Origin: Candidatus Gastranaerophilales bacterium | Lineage (GTDB): Bacteria > Cyanobacteriota > Vampirovibrionia > Gastranaerophilales > Gastranaerophilaceae | Direction of reading: 5' to 3' | Length of the DNA: 64,000 bases | Assembly (NCBI GenBank): GCA_944326545.1 | Contig: CALVEH010000008.1 | Location: 1 to 64,000 of the forward strand | Shown: in pieces, positions 17,954 to 26,898 of the stretch | Layout: the number at the start of each line of letters is the position of its first letter | Position numbering within the stretch: position 1 is the first letter of the stretch | The notes under the pieces: model-generated | Database searches by the model: none | The model's input: the letters and a program-made list of their open reading frames with translations, nothing else | Told to the model about the DNA's origin: nothing | Made by a program: the position numbers and the translations under genes

Positions 17954-18187
17954 CTATGAATGAGATTCAATGTAGTTTACTGCGTCTTGAACTGTAGCAA
18001 TTTTTTCAGCTTCTTCATCAGGAATTTCGCAACCGAATTCTTCTTCGAAAGCCATAACCAATTCAACTGTATCTAAAGAATCAGCACCTAAATCAGCTGT
18101 AAAGCTAGCTTCAGGAGTAACTAAATTTTCATCAACACTTAATTGTTCAACTACTACTTTTTTAACTCTCTCAAGAACTGTACTCAT
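17954..18187 (-). CDS. acpP: Acyl carrier protein
   Basis: A 77-residue acidic ACP carrying growing acyl chains on a 4'-phosphopantetheine attached to the serine of [10 protein letters not shown]. Length and helix pattern are standard. GAGGA lies 9-10 bases before the ATG. It is positioned between fabG and fabF as in many bacteria. Confidence 0.97.
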   Translation of the reverse strand: MSTVLERVKKVVVEQLSVDENLVTPEASFTADLGADSLDTVELVMAFEEEFGCEIPDEEAEKIATVQDAVNYIESHS

Positions 18188-18285
18188 GTTTTTTCATCCT
18201 CATTTTAAATTAACTACGTATTTTCATTTTTTATTATACTATTTCAAGATAAATATGCAATTTTGTAAAGTCAATGTTTACAGAA

Positions 18286-19017
18286 CTAAACCACTAACCC
18301 ACCATCAACACCTATTACCTGACCTGTAATATAAGGTGCATCTTCAGCCAAAAATCTGACAGCTTTTGCAATATCTTCAGGTTGACCTAATCTCTTAAGT
18401 GGAATATGTTCTGCGATTTTTTCTGTATCCAAATCTTTTGTCATATCAGTTTGAATAAAGCCAGGAGCAACTGCGTTAACTCTAATGTTACGAGAGCCCA
18501 ACTCTTTTGCCAAAGATTTAGTAAAACCGATTAAACCTGCTTTAGCAGCAGAATAGTTTGCTTGACCAGCATTACCCATAACGCCGACAATACTTGACAT
18601 ATTAATAATACAACCTGAACGTTGTTTAATCATTGTTTTAATAGCAGGGCTTGTCATATAAAATGTACTGCTGAGGTTCGTATTAATAACAGCTTCCCAA
18701 TTTTCTGCACTCATACGCATAAACAAGCCGTCACGTGTAATACCTGCATTGTTTACAAGGACATCAAGTTTACCAAAATCCGCCAAAACTTCTTCAACTG
18801 CTTTAGCGCAAGCTTCTTTATCAGCAACATCAAACTTGTACGCTTTAGCTTTAACGCCCAAGTCTGTTAATTCAGATACTGTCTTATTAGCAGCTTCTTC
18901 ATTTCCTGCATAACTAACAGCAACGTCATAACCCGCTTTTGCTAATTCTATAGCACAAGCTTTACCGATTCCTCTTGACGCACCTGTAACAAGAGCTACT
19001 TTTTTATCTTCTGTCAT
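18286..19017 (-). CDS. fabG: 3-oxoacyl-[acyl-carrier-protein] reductase
   Basis: NADPH-dependent short-chain dehydrogenase that reduces 3-oxoacyl-ACP. 243 residues with the TGASRGIG cofactor loop, NNAG, catalytic Ser in INMSSIVG and YxxxK in YSAAKAG, and the FabG C-terminus ITGQVIGVDGGLVV. AAGGAG overlaps the end of fabD; translation is probably coupled. Second reduction enzymes (FabZ, FabI/K) are not in the window. Confidence 0.95.
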   Translation of the reverse strand: MTEDKKVALVTGASRGIGKACAIELAKAGYDVAVSYAGNEEAANKTVSELTDLGVKAKAYKFDVADKEACAKAVEEVLADFGKLDVLVNNAGITRDGLFMRMSAENWEAVINTNLSSTFYMTSPAIKTMIKQRSGCIINMSSIVGVMGNAGQANYSAAKAGLIGFTKSLAKELGSRNIRVNAVAPGFIQTDMTKDLDTEKIAEHIPLKRLGQPEDIAKAVRFLAEDAPYITGQVIGVDGGLVV

Positions 19018-19028
19018 ATTAATTCTCC

Positions 19029-19976
19029 TTATTTAAGAGTAACTACTGCTTTTAAAGATTCTACAGTTGCATTCAAAGAATCTTCATCATATACATTTAA
19101 CACGTTAAGTGCAGGGTTAATTTTCTTGCACAAACCTGCCAAAACTTTACCTGGACCAATTTCTACTATAGTATCAACACCATCTGCAACCATTTTTTCT
19201 ACAGTTTGTGTCCACATTACTGAAGAATAAATTTGTGCAGTCATTTTAGACTTAAATCTAATAGCTGATGTTGTAGGTTCAGCGTCAACATTAGTGAAAA
19301 CAGGTATCTTAGCGTCTTTTATATCACAATCATCTAAAATTTCAGAAAATTTAACACTAGCTTCATTCATTAATGCAGAGTGGAAACCACCAGAAACAGG
19401 AAGAGGAATAACTCTCTTAGCTCCTGCTTCTTTTAAAGCATCATTAGCTTTTGCAACTGCATCAGCTTCACCAGTTATAACAATTTGAGCAGGAGAATTG
19501 TAATTTGCTACAGAAACTATGCCATCGATTCTACTAATAATATCAACGATAGCATCTTTATCCATGCCAATAACAGCAGTCATTGCACCTTTTGTAGCAA
19601 CAGCAGCATTGTTCATCTCAGTTGCTCTTTTATCAATTAATTTCATTGCTGTAGCAAAGTCAACAACATCAGCAGCATAATATGCACCGTATTCACCAAG
19701 TGAATGACCTGCAACATAATCAGGTTTTATATCTGCTTTTTCTTTCAATGCTTCTAACGCAGCAATTGAAGTAACAAGAATAGCAGGCTGAGTATTAATT
19801 GTTTGTTTTAAATCTTCTTCAGGTCCTTCAAAACACATTTTTGAAATATTTCTGCCTAAAACTTCATCAGCCTTTTCAAATATTTCTTTAGCCTTTGCAG
19901 ATGTTTCATTCAAAGATTTACCCATGCCTACGGACTGTGAGCCTTGTCCGGGGAATACGAATGCTACTTTTCCCAT
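19029..19976 (-). CDS. fabD: Malonyl-CoA:ACP transacylase
   Basis: Loads malonyl units onto ACP. The nucleophile elbow is GHSLGEYGA, the N-terminus FVFPGQGSQSVGMG, and the catalytic His is in VSGGFHSALM; 315 residues is normal. An upstream in-frame start at 20021 would add 15 residues, but AAGGAG lies 7 bases before the ATG at 19976 and family members begin at this point, so 19976 is chosen. Confidence 0.95.
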   Translation of the reverse strand: MGKVAFVFPGQGSQSVGMGKSLNETSAKAKEIFEKADEVLGRNISKMCFEGPEEDLKQTINTQPAILVTSIAALEALKEKADIKPDYVAGHSLGEYGAYYAADVVDFATAMKLIDKRATEMNNAAVATKGAMTAVIGMDKDAIVDIISRIDGIVSVANYNSPAQIVITGEADAVAKANDALKEAGAKRVIPLPVSGGFHSALMNEASVKFSEILDDCDIKDAKIPVFTNVDAEPTTSAIRFKSKMTAQIYSSVMWTQTVEKMVADGVDTIVEIGPGKVLAGLCKKINPALNVLNVYDEDSLNATVESLKAVVTLK

Positions 19977-20060
19977 CTTATATCTCCTTAATAAATCTAA
20001 TCGATTAATACGTACCGCCAATAATTAAAACGAACTATATGGACAATCTCGAATTAATAA

Positions 20061-21068
20061 TTATGCAATACCTTCTCTTAACCTTACAATTACAGTACCC
20101 CAAGTTAAGCCTGCGCCAAAACCGCTCAATATAGCCTTGCAAGGTAATTTGATTTTGCCTTCTTCAATACCTTCTGCCATAGCAAGAGGAATAGAAGCAG
20201 CAGATGTATTACCATATTTTTGGAGGTTAACAATAATTTTGTCATCACTGTAATTCAATCTTGATGCCATTGCCTCAATGATTCTGTAATTAGCCTGGTG
20301 AGGTATCAAATAATCTACATCATCAGGTGTTAAGCCTGCTTTTTCAAGACAATTGCTAATAGATTCAGGCATTGTAGTTACAACAAACTTGTAAACTTCT
20401 CTACCGTTCATAACAATTTTTTGTTTTTGAGGTTCGCAAGGTTCAACAAGCGGACAGTTTTCACCATTCATAGGCATTTTAATGAAATCACCGTCTTTGC
20501 CGTTTGAATGCATATCCATAGCGATGATGTCATCAACACCGTCAACAGATTCTTTAAGAACAAAAGCACCAGCACCGTCACCAAACAATACACAGCTTGT
20601 TCTATCGTACCAATCAATAAACTTAGAGTTAGCATCTGTAGCAACAAGCAAAATATTTTTATATATGCCTGAAGAAATAAATGCTTTTGCAATGTTCATA
20701 GCATAAATCATACCTGTGCAAGCAGCAGTGATATCAAAAGCAGCAGCTTTATCAGCACCAATAGCAGCTTGAATTTCGCAAGCAGTAGACGGATATGGAT
20801 GAGCAGGTACAGAAGCAGCCGCAATAATCATGTCGATATCTTTTGCATCCATTTTTGCCTTTTCAAGAGCATTTTTTGCAGCTTTGATACCTAATGTAAC
20901 AGCATTTTCTTCGCCTGATACAACACGACGTTCCTTGATACCAGTTCTTGTTGTAATCCACTCATCGCTAGTATCAACTAACTTTGTTAAATCATCATTT
21001 GTGATAACCGTATCCGGTACTCCATACCCCACGCCTGCAATCATTACAGGAATTAAATTTAATGACAT
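20061..21068 (-). CDS. fabH: 3-oxoacyl-[acyl-carrier-protein] synthase III
   Basis: Initiating condensing enzyme using acetyl-CoA and malonyl-ACP. 335 residues; triad Cys in ITAACTGMIYA, His in LIPHQANYRI, Asn in KYGNTSAAS, and C-terminal SGFGAGLTWGT. The AAGGA ribosome-binding site overlaps the stop of plsX (5-bp gap), so the genes are coupled. Confidence 0.96.
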   Translation of the reverse strand: MSLNLIPVMIAGVGYGVPDTVITNDDLTKLVDTSDEWITTRTGIKERRVVSGEENAVTLGIKAAKNALEKAKMDAKDIDMIIAAASVPAHPYPSTACEIQAAIGADKAAAFDITAACTGMIYAMNIAKAFISSGIYKNILLVATDANSKFIDWYDRTSCVLFGDGAGAFVLKESVDGVDDIIAMDMHSNGKDGDFIKMPMNGENCPLVEPCEPQKQKIVMNGREVYKFVVTTMPESISNCLEKAGLTPDDVDYLIPHQANYRIIEAMASRLNYSDDKIIVNLQKYGNTSAASIPLAMAEGIEEGKIKLPCKAILSGFGAGLTWGTVIVRLREGIA

Positions 21069-21073
21069 AAAAT

Positions 21074-22126
21074 CTATCCTTCGTAAAACTCTGATATTTT
21101 CTTATTAACATCTGATTCAACGGCTTCTTTTGCAACTCTTACCGCATTCTTAATTGCATAAGCCATGCTTCTTCCGTGAGAAATAACTGTAATGCCTTTA
21201 ACACCAAGAAGCAAAGCACCGCCAAACTCTTCATAATTAATTCTTTTAAAAATTCTTTTCATTGCAGATTTTGCAAGCAGACCAATCACCATAGAAATAG
21301 GATCTCTTTTAAACTCTTGCATAATCATTTTAAACAACATAGAAGAAGCACCTTCTATACTTTTCAAAGCAACGTTACCGACAAAACCGTCACAAACAAC
21401 AACATCACAGTCGCCTAAAAAGATTTCTTTACCTTCTACGTTACCGATAAAGTTCAAACCGTCTTTGTTTTCTTCTAACAATTTGTAAGCAGCCTGAGCA
21501 AGCTCGTTACCCTTACCTGCTTCTTCACCGATATTTAACACACCTATTCTGGGATTTTCCATTCCTAAAACATTTTTAGAAAAAGCAGAACCCATGATAG
21601 CAAACTGATACAGCATTTCAGGAGTACAATTGCTATTTGCACCTGAGTCAATCATAACGACAGGTTTTTTCATTGTAGGCAAGGTAGTTGCAATAGCAGG
21701 TCTTTCAATGCCAGGCAATCTGCCTAAACCAAATAAACTTGAAGCCATTGCTGCACCGGTTGATCCAGCTGCAACTACTGCTTGAGAACTGCCGGTAGCA
21801 ACTGCTTTAACAGCCAAAACAATAGAAGAGTCTTTTTTCTTTCTTATTGCCTGACCAGGGGCTTCACCCATCTCAATAACTTCAGAAGCAGGAGTGATTT
21901 TGATATCTAACTTATCAACATCTACTCTGATTCTACCTTTGGGAGAATTAATGTTGTTAGTTCTAATGCCATCTTGTTTGACATCATCGATAACTCGTTT
22001 AATCTCATCTTCTTTTCCGACAAGCTCTATTGCAACATTATAATCAGATGCTGCCCACAACGCGCCTTTTACTATCTCATCTGGTGCATTGTCGCCGCCC
22101 ATTGCATCAATAGCTATCCTAGTCAT
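21074..22126 (-). CDS. plsX: Phosphate acyltransferase
   Basis: PlsX converts acyl-ACP to acyl-phosphate for phospholipid synthesis at the inner membrane. Family blocks are IAIDAMGGDNAP at the N-terminus, AGSTGAAMASSLF, MIDSGANSNC and VCDGFVGNVALKS. The frame is open to 22183, but the conserved start MTRIAIDAMGGD is at 22126 with AGGGAGAAGAG upstream; 350 residues is then typical. First gene of the fab cluster, separated from rpmF by a terminator. Confidence 0.95.
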   Translation of the reverse strand: MTRIAIDAMGGDNAPDEIVKGALWAASDYNVAIELVGKEDEIKRVIDDVKQDGIRTNNINSPKGRIRVDVDKLDIKITPASEVIEMGEAPGQAIRKKKDSSIVLAVKAVATGSSQAVVAAGSTGAAMASSLFGLGRLPGIERPAIATTLPTMKKPVVMIDSGANSNCTPEMLYQFAIMGSAFSKNVLGMENPRIGVLNIGEEAGKGNELAQAAYKLLEENKDGLNFIGNVEGKEIFLGDCDVVVCDGFVGNVALKSIEGASSMLFKMIMQEFKRDPISMVIGLLAKSAMKRIFKRINYEEFGGALLLGVKGITVISHGRSMAYAIKNAVRVAKEAVESDVNKKISEFYEG

Positions 22127-22168
22127 ACTAAAACTCTTCTCCCTACAAACTTTTCCATACTTTTTTAA

Positions 22169-22202
22169 AAAAACCGCCGCCAAAAGTTAAACGGCGGTTT
22201 TT
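22169..22202 (-). terminator. Rho-independent terminator between rpmF and plsX
   Basis: AAAAACCGCCG/CGGCGGTTTTT 11-bp stem with a 12-base loop, followed on the minus strand by a T-run. It separates rpmF from plsX although both are on the same strand; plsX then needs its own promoter or read-through. Confidence 0.88.
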
Positions 22203-22208
22203 AGAAAA

Positions 22209-22574
22209 TTATTCTTCAGAAGATTTTTCTTCTTCTTTAACTTCTTCAGCCGGAGCTTCTGCTTTAGCTTCTTCAACTACAGTTTCTTCAGCTTTTACTT
22301 CTTCAGCAACTTCTGCTTTTTTAGTTTTTTTAGCAGGAGCTTTTTTAGCCTTAGCTGCTTTTTTAGGAGCTTCTGCTTTAGCTTCTTCAACAAAGCCTTC
22401 AGCTTTTCTTGAAACAACTTTGCCTTTATACTGTCCGCAAGCTGTGCAAACAGTGTGAGTCAAAACTAATTCGCCACAATTTGGGCAAGTAGTAGTTTCA
22501 GGAACTGTTGCTTTCCAGTTTGATCTTCTGTGTCCTTGTGCTGATGCACCTGTTCTTTTCTTTGGTACTGCCAT
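22209..22574 (-). CDS. rpmF: 50S ribosomal protein L32 with long Ala/Lys/Glu tail
   Basis: Residues 1-58 are canonical L32: MAVPKKRTG start, RRSNWK, and a zinc ribbon with C30, C33, C43 and C46. Usual L32 proteins are about 57-60 residues; this one is 121. The extra ~60 residues are an Ala/Lys-rich stretch followed by a Glu/Ala/Val-rich acidic end (final EEEKSSEE), low in complexity and probably disordered. The reading frame is clean with no frameshift. AAGGA precedes the ATG; it follows DUF177 by 2 bp, the usual YceD-rpmF pairing. Confidence 0.93.
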   Translation of the reverse strand: MAVPKKRTGASAQGHRRSNWKATVPETTTCPNCGELVLTHTVCTACGQYKGKVVSRKAEGFVEEAKAEAPKKAAKAKKAPAKKTKKAEVAEEVKAEETVVEEAKAEAPAEEVKEEEKSSEE

Positions 22575-22576
22575 TT

Positions 22577-23086
22577 TTATTTTCCTTCTTTTTTTATCTT
22601 TAAATTTTTAAATACTTCCAAACGGGGGTCTGAAATTTCTTTTTTTATATACTTTTCCATTTCAGGGCTTCCATTACAATTTATATCACAAACAGACGGA
22701 TTTGGAATGTTTAATGTTACAGATTGATAAATTAAATCTTCAACATCAATGCCATCTTCTCCATGGAGTTCGGTGATAAAATCGCCGTCTTTAAGTTCAA
22801 TTTCTTGTCCAGAATGTGCATCCTTAGCGGATTTTGCACTTCCCAGAATATAAGTTTCGTCCACATCAACTTCAATTTTTTTTAAAAATTTTTTTAAACA
22901 TCTGTCACAAATCAGCTTAACATTTGCAACAATTTGTCCCTTTACTTGAATATAAGAACCAAACGCACTAAAAATCAATTCAGCCCTAACAGGACCATCT
23001 GTAGAAAGGTCTTTTACTTCATTTTCAAAGTTAATTTTTAGTGAATGGTCTTTTGCATTTTTTATGTCATCAATAGAAATATTCAT
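22577..23086 (-). CDS. DUF177/YceD family protein
   Basis: A 169-residue YceD-family protein, normally encoded immediately before rpmF and proposed to act in 23S rRNA metabolism. The conserved CDRCLKKF segment (about residue 72-79) and the acidic GDFITELHGEDGIDVEDLIYQSVTLNIP block followed by CDINCNG (where many relatives have C-x-C-x-G) support the call. The 2-bp spacing to rpmF indicates one transcript. Confidence 0.85.
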   Translation of the reverse strand: MNISIDDIKNAKDHSLKINFENEVKDLSTDGPVRAELIFSAFGSYIQVKGQIVANVKLICDRCLKKFLKKIEVDVDETYILGSAKSAKDAHSGQEIELKDGDFITELHGEDGIDVEDLIYQSVTLNIPNPSVCDINCNGSPEMEKYIKKEISDPRLEVFKNLKIKKEGK

Positions 23087-23139
23087 AGTTTTCTTATTTT
23101 ATTTTAGACAAAAAGAGTTGTCAAAAATTTTATGGAGCC

Positions 23140-23955
23140 CTAATTATTTTTGGATTTTTTAAAGTTTGTACTTGCAGCAGGCATCCAACGAGATTTCAGA
23201 TAGTTCAGATGGCCTTTCCTTCTTAACTCTCCTAAAGCCAAATTAACTTCCGCCTTTAATGAAGCACTCTGCGGTTCTTTTCTAAAAGCAATAGCATAAG
23301 CATCTTGAGAATAACGTTGAGGCAGAATCATAAATTCAGGATGGTCCATAACAAAACCTGCTAATATCGTGTCATCTGAAGTCATCGCTTGAGCTTTTCT
23401 GTTTAAAAAGGCCTTAAACCCTTCTTCATAAGAACGATACCCCTGCAATATAACCTCTGGAGCAAAATATCTTATATTTTTCTCTCCCGTAGTACCAAGA
23501 ACAACAATAACTCTTCGGCCATTCAAGTCTCCGACTGTTTTAATGTCAGTTCCTTTTCTTATCATTATAGCTTGACCTGTGTAGTAATACGGTAAAGAAA
23601 AGTCTACAACTTCCATTCTTTTAGGATTTATAGACATTGTGGCAATAACCATATCTACTTCACCTGAATTTAATTTAGAAATTCTATTTGAAGCATTTAC
23701 CTCAACAAAACGAACAAGCTTTTCGTTGCCAAAAATTCTTTTTGCCAGCAAATGAGCTATATCGATATCATAACCTTGAAGTTTACCATCCTCAACAAAG
23801 CCAAAAGGTTTTGAATCGAACTTAACACCGACTATAAGCTCACCTCTTCTTTTTATAACAGAAAGCAAATCTTTATTTTCTTTTTCTTGTTTAGTGCATC
23901 CTGTTACTAAAACCACGGAAAATAATAAAAGGCATATCAATATTTTTTTTATCAT
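23140..23955 (-). CDS. Family 3 amino-acid-type solute-binding lipoprotein
   Basis: A 271-residue periplasmic binding protein of the polar amino acid/glutamine type. It has a lipoprotein signal with lipobox LVTGC, then ELIVGVKFDSKPFGFVEDGKLQGYDIDIAHLLAKR and VDFSLPYYYTGQAIMIRKG typical of SBP_bac_3. The frame opens at 23982, but GAGG 8 bases before ATG 23955 and the signal peptide decide the start. No ABC permease or ATPase is adjacent, so the transporter partner is elsewhere or the protein has a sensing role. It lies 11 bp after spmB. Confidence 0.87.
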   Translation of the reverse strand: MIKKILICLLLFSVVLVTGCTKQEKENKDLLSVIKRRGELIVGVKFDSKPFGFVEDGKLQGYDIDIAHLLAKRIFGNEKLVRFVEVNASNRISKLNSGEVDMVIATMSINPKRMEVVDFSLPYYYTGQAIMIRKGTDIKTVGDLNGRRVIVVLGTTGEKNIRYFAPEVILQGYRSYEEGFKAFLNRKAQAMTSDDTILAGFVMDHPEFMILPQRYSQDAYAIAFRKEPQSASLKAEVNLALGELRRKGHLNYLKSRWMPAASTNFKKSKNN

Positions 23956-23966
23956 ACTTATTTCCT

Positions 23967-24503
23967 CTATAAGAAAAGCCACCTTGCAACAGCCACAGCA
24001 GCTACTATACCGATTATATCAGCAAAAATTCCTGCGCAAAGAGCATGACGGAATTTTTTAATCCCAACAGAACCAAAATAAACAGCTAAAACATAAAAAG
24101 TTGTTTCTGAACTTCCTACCATAATCGCAGCCAACTTAGCAGCATAAGAATCAGGCCCGTAGGTTGTAGCAATATCAGAAAACATTCCTAAAAGAGCACT
24201 ACCTGATAACGAACGAACAATCATAACAGGCAATATATCAACAGGAATTTTTAGCCATTCAAACAAGCCTGCAAACAAACTGCCTGCTATATCAAAAGCT
24301 CCTGACGCTCTAAGCATAGACACAGCAACAATTATGGCGACAAGATACGGAACTATATCAACTGATACTTTTATGCCATCCTTTGCTCCATCAATAAACG
24401 CTTCATATATAGGGATTTTTTTCAATAAGCCCCAAGTTAAAACAACAAGAACAATGACAGGAATAAGCCAAACAGAAATTACATCAACAATTGTTTTAAT
24501 CAT
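23967..24503 (-). CDS. spmB: Spore maturation protein B-like membrane protein
   Basis: A 178-residue membrane protein with a nucleoside-recognition (Gate) domain: VPYLVAIIVAVSMLRASGAFD and MVGSSETTFYVLAVYFGSVG are characteristic of SpmB. In Bacillus SpmA/SpmB affect spore-core dehydration, but the pair is widespread in non-sporulating diderms where its role, presumably transport, is unknown. Overlaps spmA by 8 bases. Confidence 0.85.
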   Translation of the reverse strand: MIKTIVDVISVWLIPVIVLVVLTWGLLKKIPIYEAFIDGAKDGIKVSVDIVPYLVAIIVAVSMLRASGAFDIAGSLFAGLFEWLKIPVDILPVMIVRSLSGSALLGMFSDIATTYGPDSYAAKLAAIMVGSSETTFYVLAVYFGSVGIKKFRHALCAGIFADIIGIVAAVAVARWLFL

Positions 24504-25110
24504 CCTGCACCTCAGTTTCTGTATTTAATTTTTGTGCAGGAGTAAATTTTTCCAAAAGTTTAACCCCAACAATAGCTGACAAAAATGCAATTGTTGTAAC
24601 TATTAAAGTAGGAAAAATTATTGCTGTCGGATTTTTTGAACCGCTAGCAACTAACACTGCCAAAACAGTTGTTGGAACTATCTGCCATCCTGCAGTATTC
24701 ATTGCTAACAGTGTACACATCTCATTGGAGGCAGAGTTTTTATCAATATTGTGTTTTTGCAATTCTTTCATCGCTTTTATCCCAATAGGCGTCGCTGCAT
24801 TTGCAAGACCAAAAGCATTAGCAGTAAAATTCATTGCAATATCACCTATTGCAGGACTATCTTTAGGCAAATCGGGAAAAAGTTTTTTAGCTATCGGCGT
24901 AAGCAGAAGAGCTATTTTAGAAACTAAGCCCGATTTTTCAGCAATTTTCATAATACCCAACCAAAAAGCCATTATACCAGCAAGGTAAATAGCAATTTCA
25001 ACAGACTTCTGCGCACCTCGCATTATGGCATTTACAAGAGAATCCATTCTACCTGTATATGCAGCCGAAGCTATAGAAATAAGTATTATAAAAAACCATA
25101 TATAGTTCAT
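24496..25110 (-). CDS. spmA: Spore maturation protein A-like membrane protein
   Basis: A 204-residue Gate-domain membrane protein: AIYLAGIMAFWLGIMKIAEKSGL, then GDIAMNFTANAFGLANAATPIGIKAM and NEMCTLLAMNTAGWQIVPTT, typical of SpmA. It precedes and overlaps spmB, the order found in Bacillus. No sporulation genes are present in the window. SD is weak. Substrate unknown. Confidence 0.85.
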   Translation of the reverse strand: MNYIWFFIILISIASAAYTGRMDSLVNAIMRGAQKSVEIAIYLAGIMAFWLGIMKIAEKSGLVSKIALLLTPIAKKLFPDLPKDSPAIGDIAMNFTANAFGLANAATPIGIKAMKELQKHNIDKNSASNEMCTLLAMNTAGWQIVPTTVLAVLVASGSKNPTAIIFPTLIVTTIAFLSAIVGVKLLEKFTPAQKLNTETEVQDD

Positions 25111-25168
25111 GACTTAATTTTCACAAATTTACCTAAAAAAGGCAAATTTATGGCAAAATCATAACAAT

Positions 25169-26872
25169 CTATAAAGTAACATCACTGGCTGTAAGAGGAG
25201 CGCCAATTACACGTTCAAGGTTTGCAGCAGAAATATGGTACTGCATAAGAGTGTTATAATACTGCAATTTCGCGTTCATATATGTAATTTGCGCATCTTT
25301 TAACTCAATAGCATCACCAAGACCAACCTTATATCTGCCTGCAGCAAGCTCATATCTTTCCTGTGCAACATCCATTGATGCTCTTGAAACAGGAATAGAT
25401 TGCTGAGCATTTTTAAGTTGAATATAAGCTTGTTTTACATCTAAATAAACTTTTTGACGTTGTACTTCGTAATCAGCCTGATCCTTTTTATAAGTTAATT
25501 TAGCCTCATCCATTTGCTCTTTAACAAGCAATAAGTTCAAGTTTGTGTATGACAATTGAGCCCCAATTTGGTAGCCATAATCTGTATCAGGGTTTTTACC
25601 GCCTCGAGTATAAGAGCCAAAACCTTTCAGGTCAGGTAAAAATGCAACTTTAGAAGCTTTTACAAGTAATTTAGAACCTTCCATTTTCTTTTTAGCCGCC
25701 GCTAAAGTAGGGCTCTGATCATAAGCCATCTTTAAAGCTTCATCAAAAGTTATATCATATCTTTTTTTATCAAGTCTGTCTTTTATATCAAACTTAGCAA
25801 ACTCAGGCACACCCATGGCATTTGTTAATTGAGCAAAACCTGTATCCACAGCATTTTTAGCCTGAATAAGCGTTAATTTTGTATTATCTAAATTGTATGC
25901 GGCAGTCGATACATCAATTTTAGCTTTACTACCAATATTATAATATGCTTGAGCCTGTTCAAGGTGTATTTGATATTGTAATACAGAATCTTCATATACC
26001 TCAACCTGTTGTTGCAAATACAAAAGGTTATAATAATAATTTTTAACCATATATACAACATCATTAATACTTGATTGTAAGGTTTCTCTTGATGCTTCGT
26101 AAGTCTTTTTAGCAACACCAGCTTGAGCCCCTGTTTTACCAAAGTCATACAAAAGCATATTTACGCCAACATTTGGCATATTCCAAGAGTTATATTCCTG
26201 CATAGGGAATTTAAAGTTTGTCACAAGCATGTCGTTTCTTGAATAAGAAAGTCCTGCTGTTAAAGTAGGAAAATAATTTGACCAAGCTTGAGCAATTTTG
26301 TTCTTATAAATATCCTTGCTTATTAATTGAGAAAGTATTGTTGGATTGTTTTGCAAAGCAATTTTTACGCAATCATCTACTGAAATAATACGATTAGCAG
26401 AAACCGCACCTTCTATATCAGGTCTCGCAGCTGTAAATGCATCACCCTCTTGCAATTCTACAGCTTTATCTAAATCCTTGTTTTGCGTATCAATTTCGGG
26501 TTCTGTTTGGTTTTTAGCTTTTGATGCCTTAGGACGAGAAAAATGTTTATGCTTTACTTTTGTTTCTTTTTTCTCTTTTTGTGCGGCTTGTTTTTCCTTT
26601 TTATCCTTGTTGTCATCAACTATTAATCTTACAGAATACTGAGATTTATCAGTTTTTGCCGTAACTTTTTGTTCATCATATTTTTCTTTTTTAGGCTTTT
26701 TAGCAACAACTTTCTGCTCTTGTTGTTCGACAACGTCCTTTTGTTGCACTTTAGGAGGTTCATTTTTCTTTTTAAAGAAATTCCACTCAAAAGCAGATGC
26801 TCTGTCACAAGAAACAAAGCTAAAAGCCGATATTAACAATGATATTATTAATAATTTCTGTGTTTTTTTCAT
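25169..26872 (-). CDS. TolC-family outer membrane efflux protein
   Basis: Outer-membrane channel of a tripartite efflux pump. A signal peptide at 1-28 ends at ASA-FEW (a C at residue 22 also makes a weak lipobox). Residues ~33-130 are Lys/Glu/Gln-rich and low in complexity, unusual before a TolC barrel. The two OEP repeats follow (~160-345 and ~365-560: SVDDCVKIALQNNP, LLYLQQQVEVYEDS, ERYELAAGRYKVGLGDAIELKDAQ). Last gene of the MFP-RND-TolC operon, 27 bp after the RND gene. Confidence 0.9.
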   Translation of the reverse strand: MKKTQKLLIISLLISAFSFVSCDRASAFEWNFFKKKNEPPKVQQKDVVEQQEQKVVAKKPKKEKYDEQKVTAKTDKSQYSVRLIVDDNKDKKEKQAAQKEKKETKVKHKHFSRPKASKAKNQTEPEIDTQNKDLDKAVELQEGDAFTAARPDIEGAVSANRIISVDDCVKIALQNNPTILSQLISKDIYKNKIAQAWSNYFPTLTAGLSYSRNDMLVTNFKFPMQEYNSWNMPNVGVNMLLYDFGKTGAQAGVAKKTYEASRETLQSSINDVVYMVKNYYYNLLYLQQQVEVYEDSVLQYQIHLEQAQAYYNIGSKAKIDVSTAAYNLDNTKLTLIQAKNAVDTGFAQLTNAMGVPEFAKFDIKDRLDKKRYDITFDEALKMAYDQSPTLAAAKKKMEGSKLLVKASKVAFLPDLKGFGSYTRGGKNPDTDYGYQIGAQLSYTNLNLLLVKEQMDEAKLTYKKDQADYEVQRQKVYLDVKQAYIQLKNAQQSIPVSRASMDVAQERYELAAGRYKVGLGDAIELKDAQITYMNAKLQYYNTLMQYHISAANLERVIGAPLTASDVTL

Positions 26873-26898
26873 CTCTTCCCCATTAATTTATTATGGTT

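Noticed and set aside
23967-25110. SpmA/SpmB as evidence for sporulation
   Set aside because: The pair is common in non-sporulating bacteria and no other sporulation gene is present; the other genes point to a diderm, non-sporulating lineage.
25130-25155. Hairpin AAATTTGCC/GGTAAATTT after the TolC gene as a terminator
   Set aside because: Short, A/T-rich and not followed by a T-run on the minus strand.
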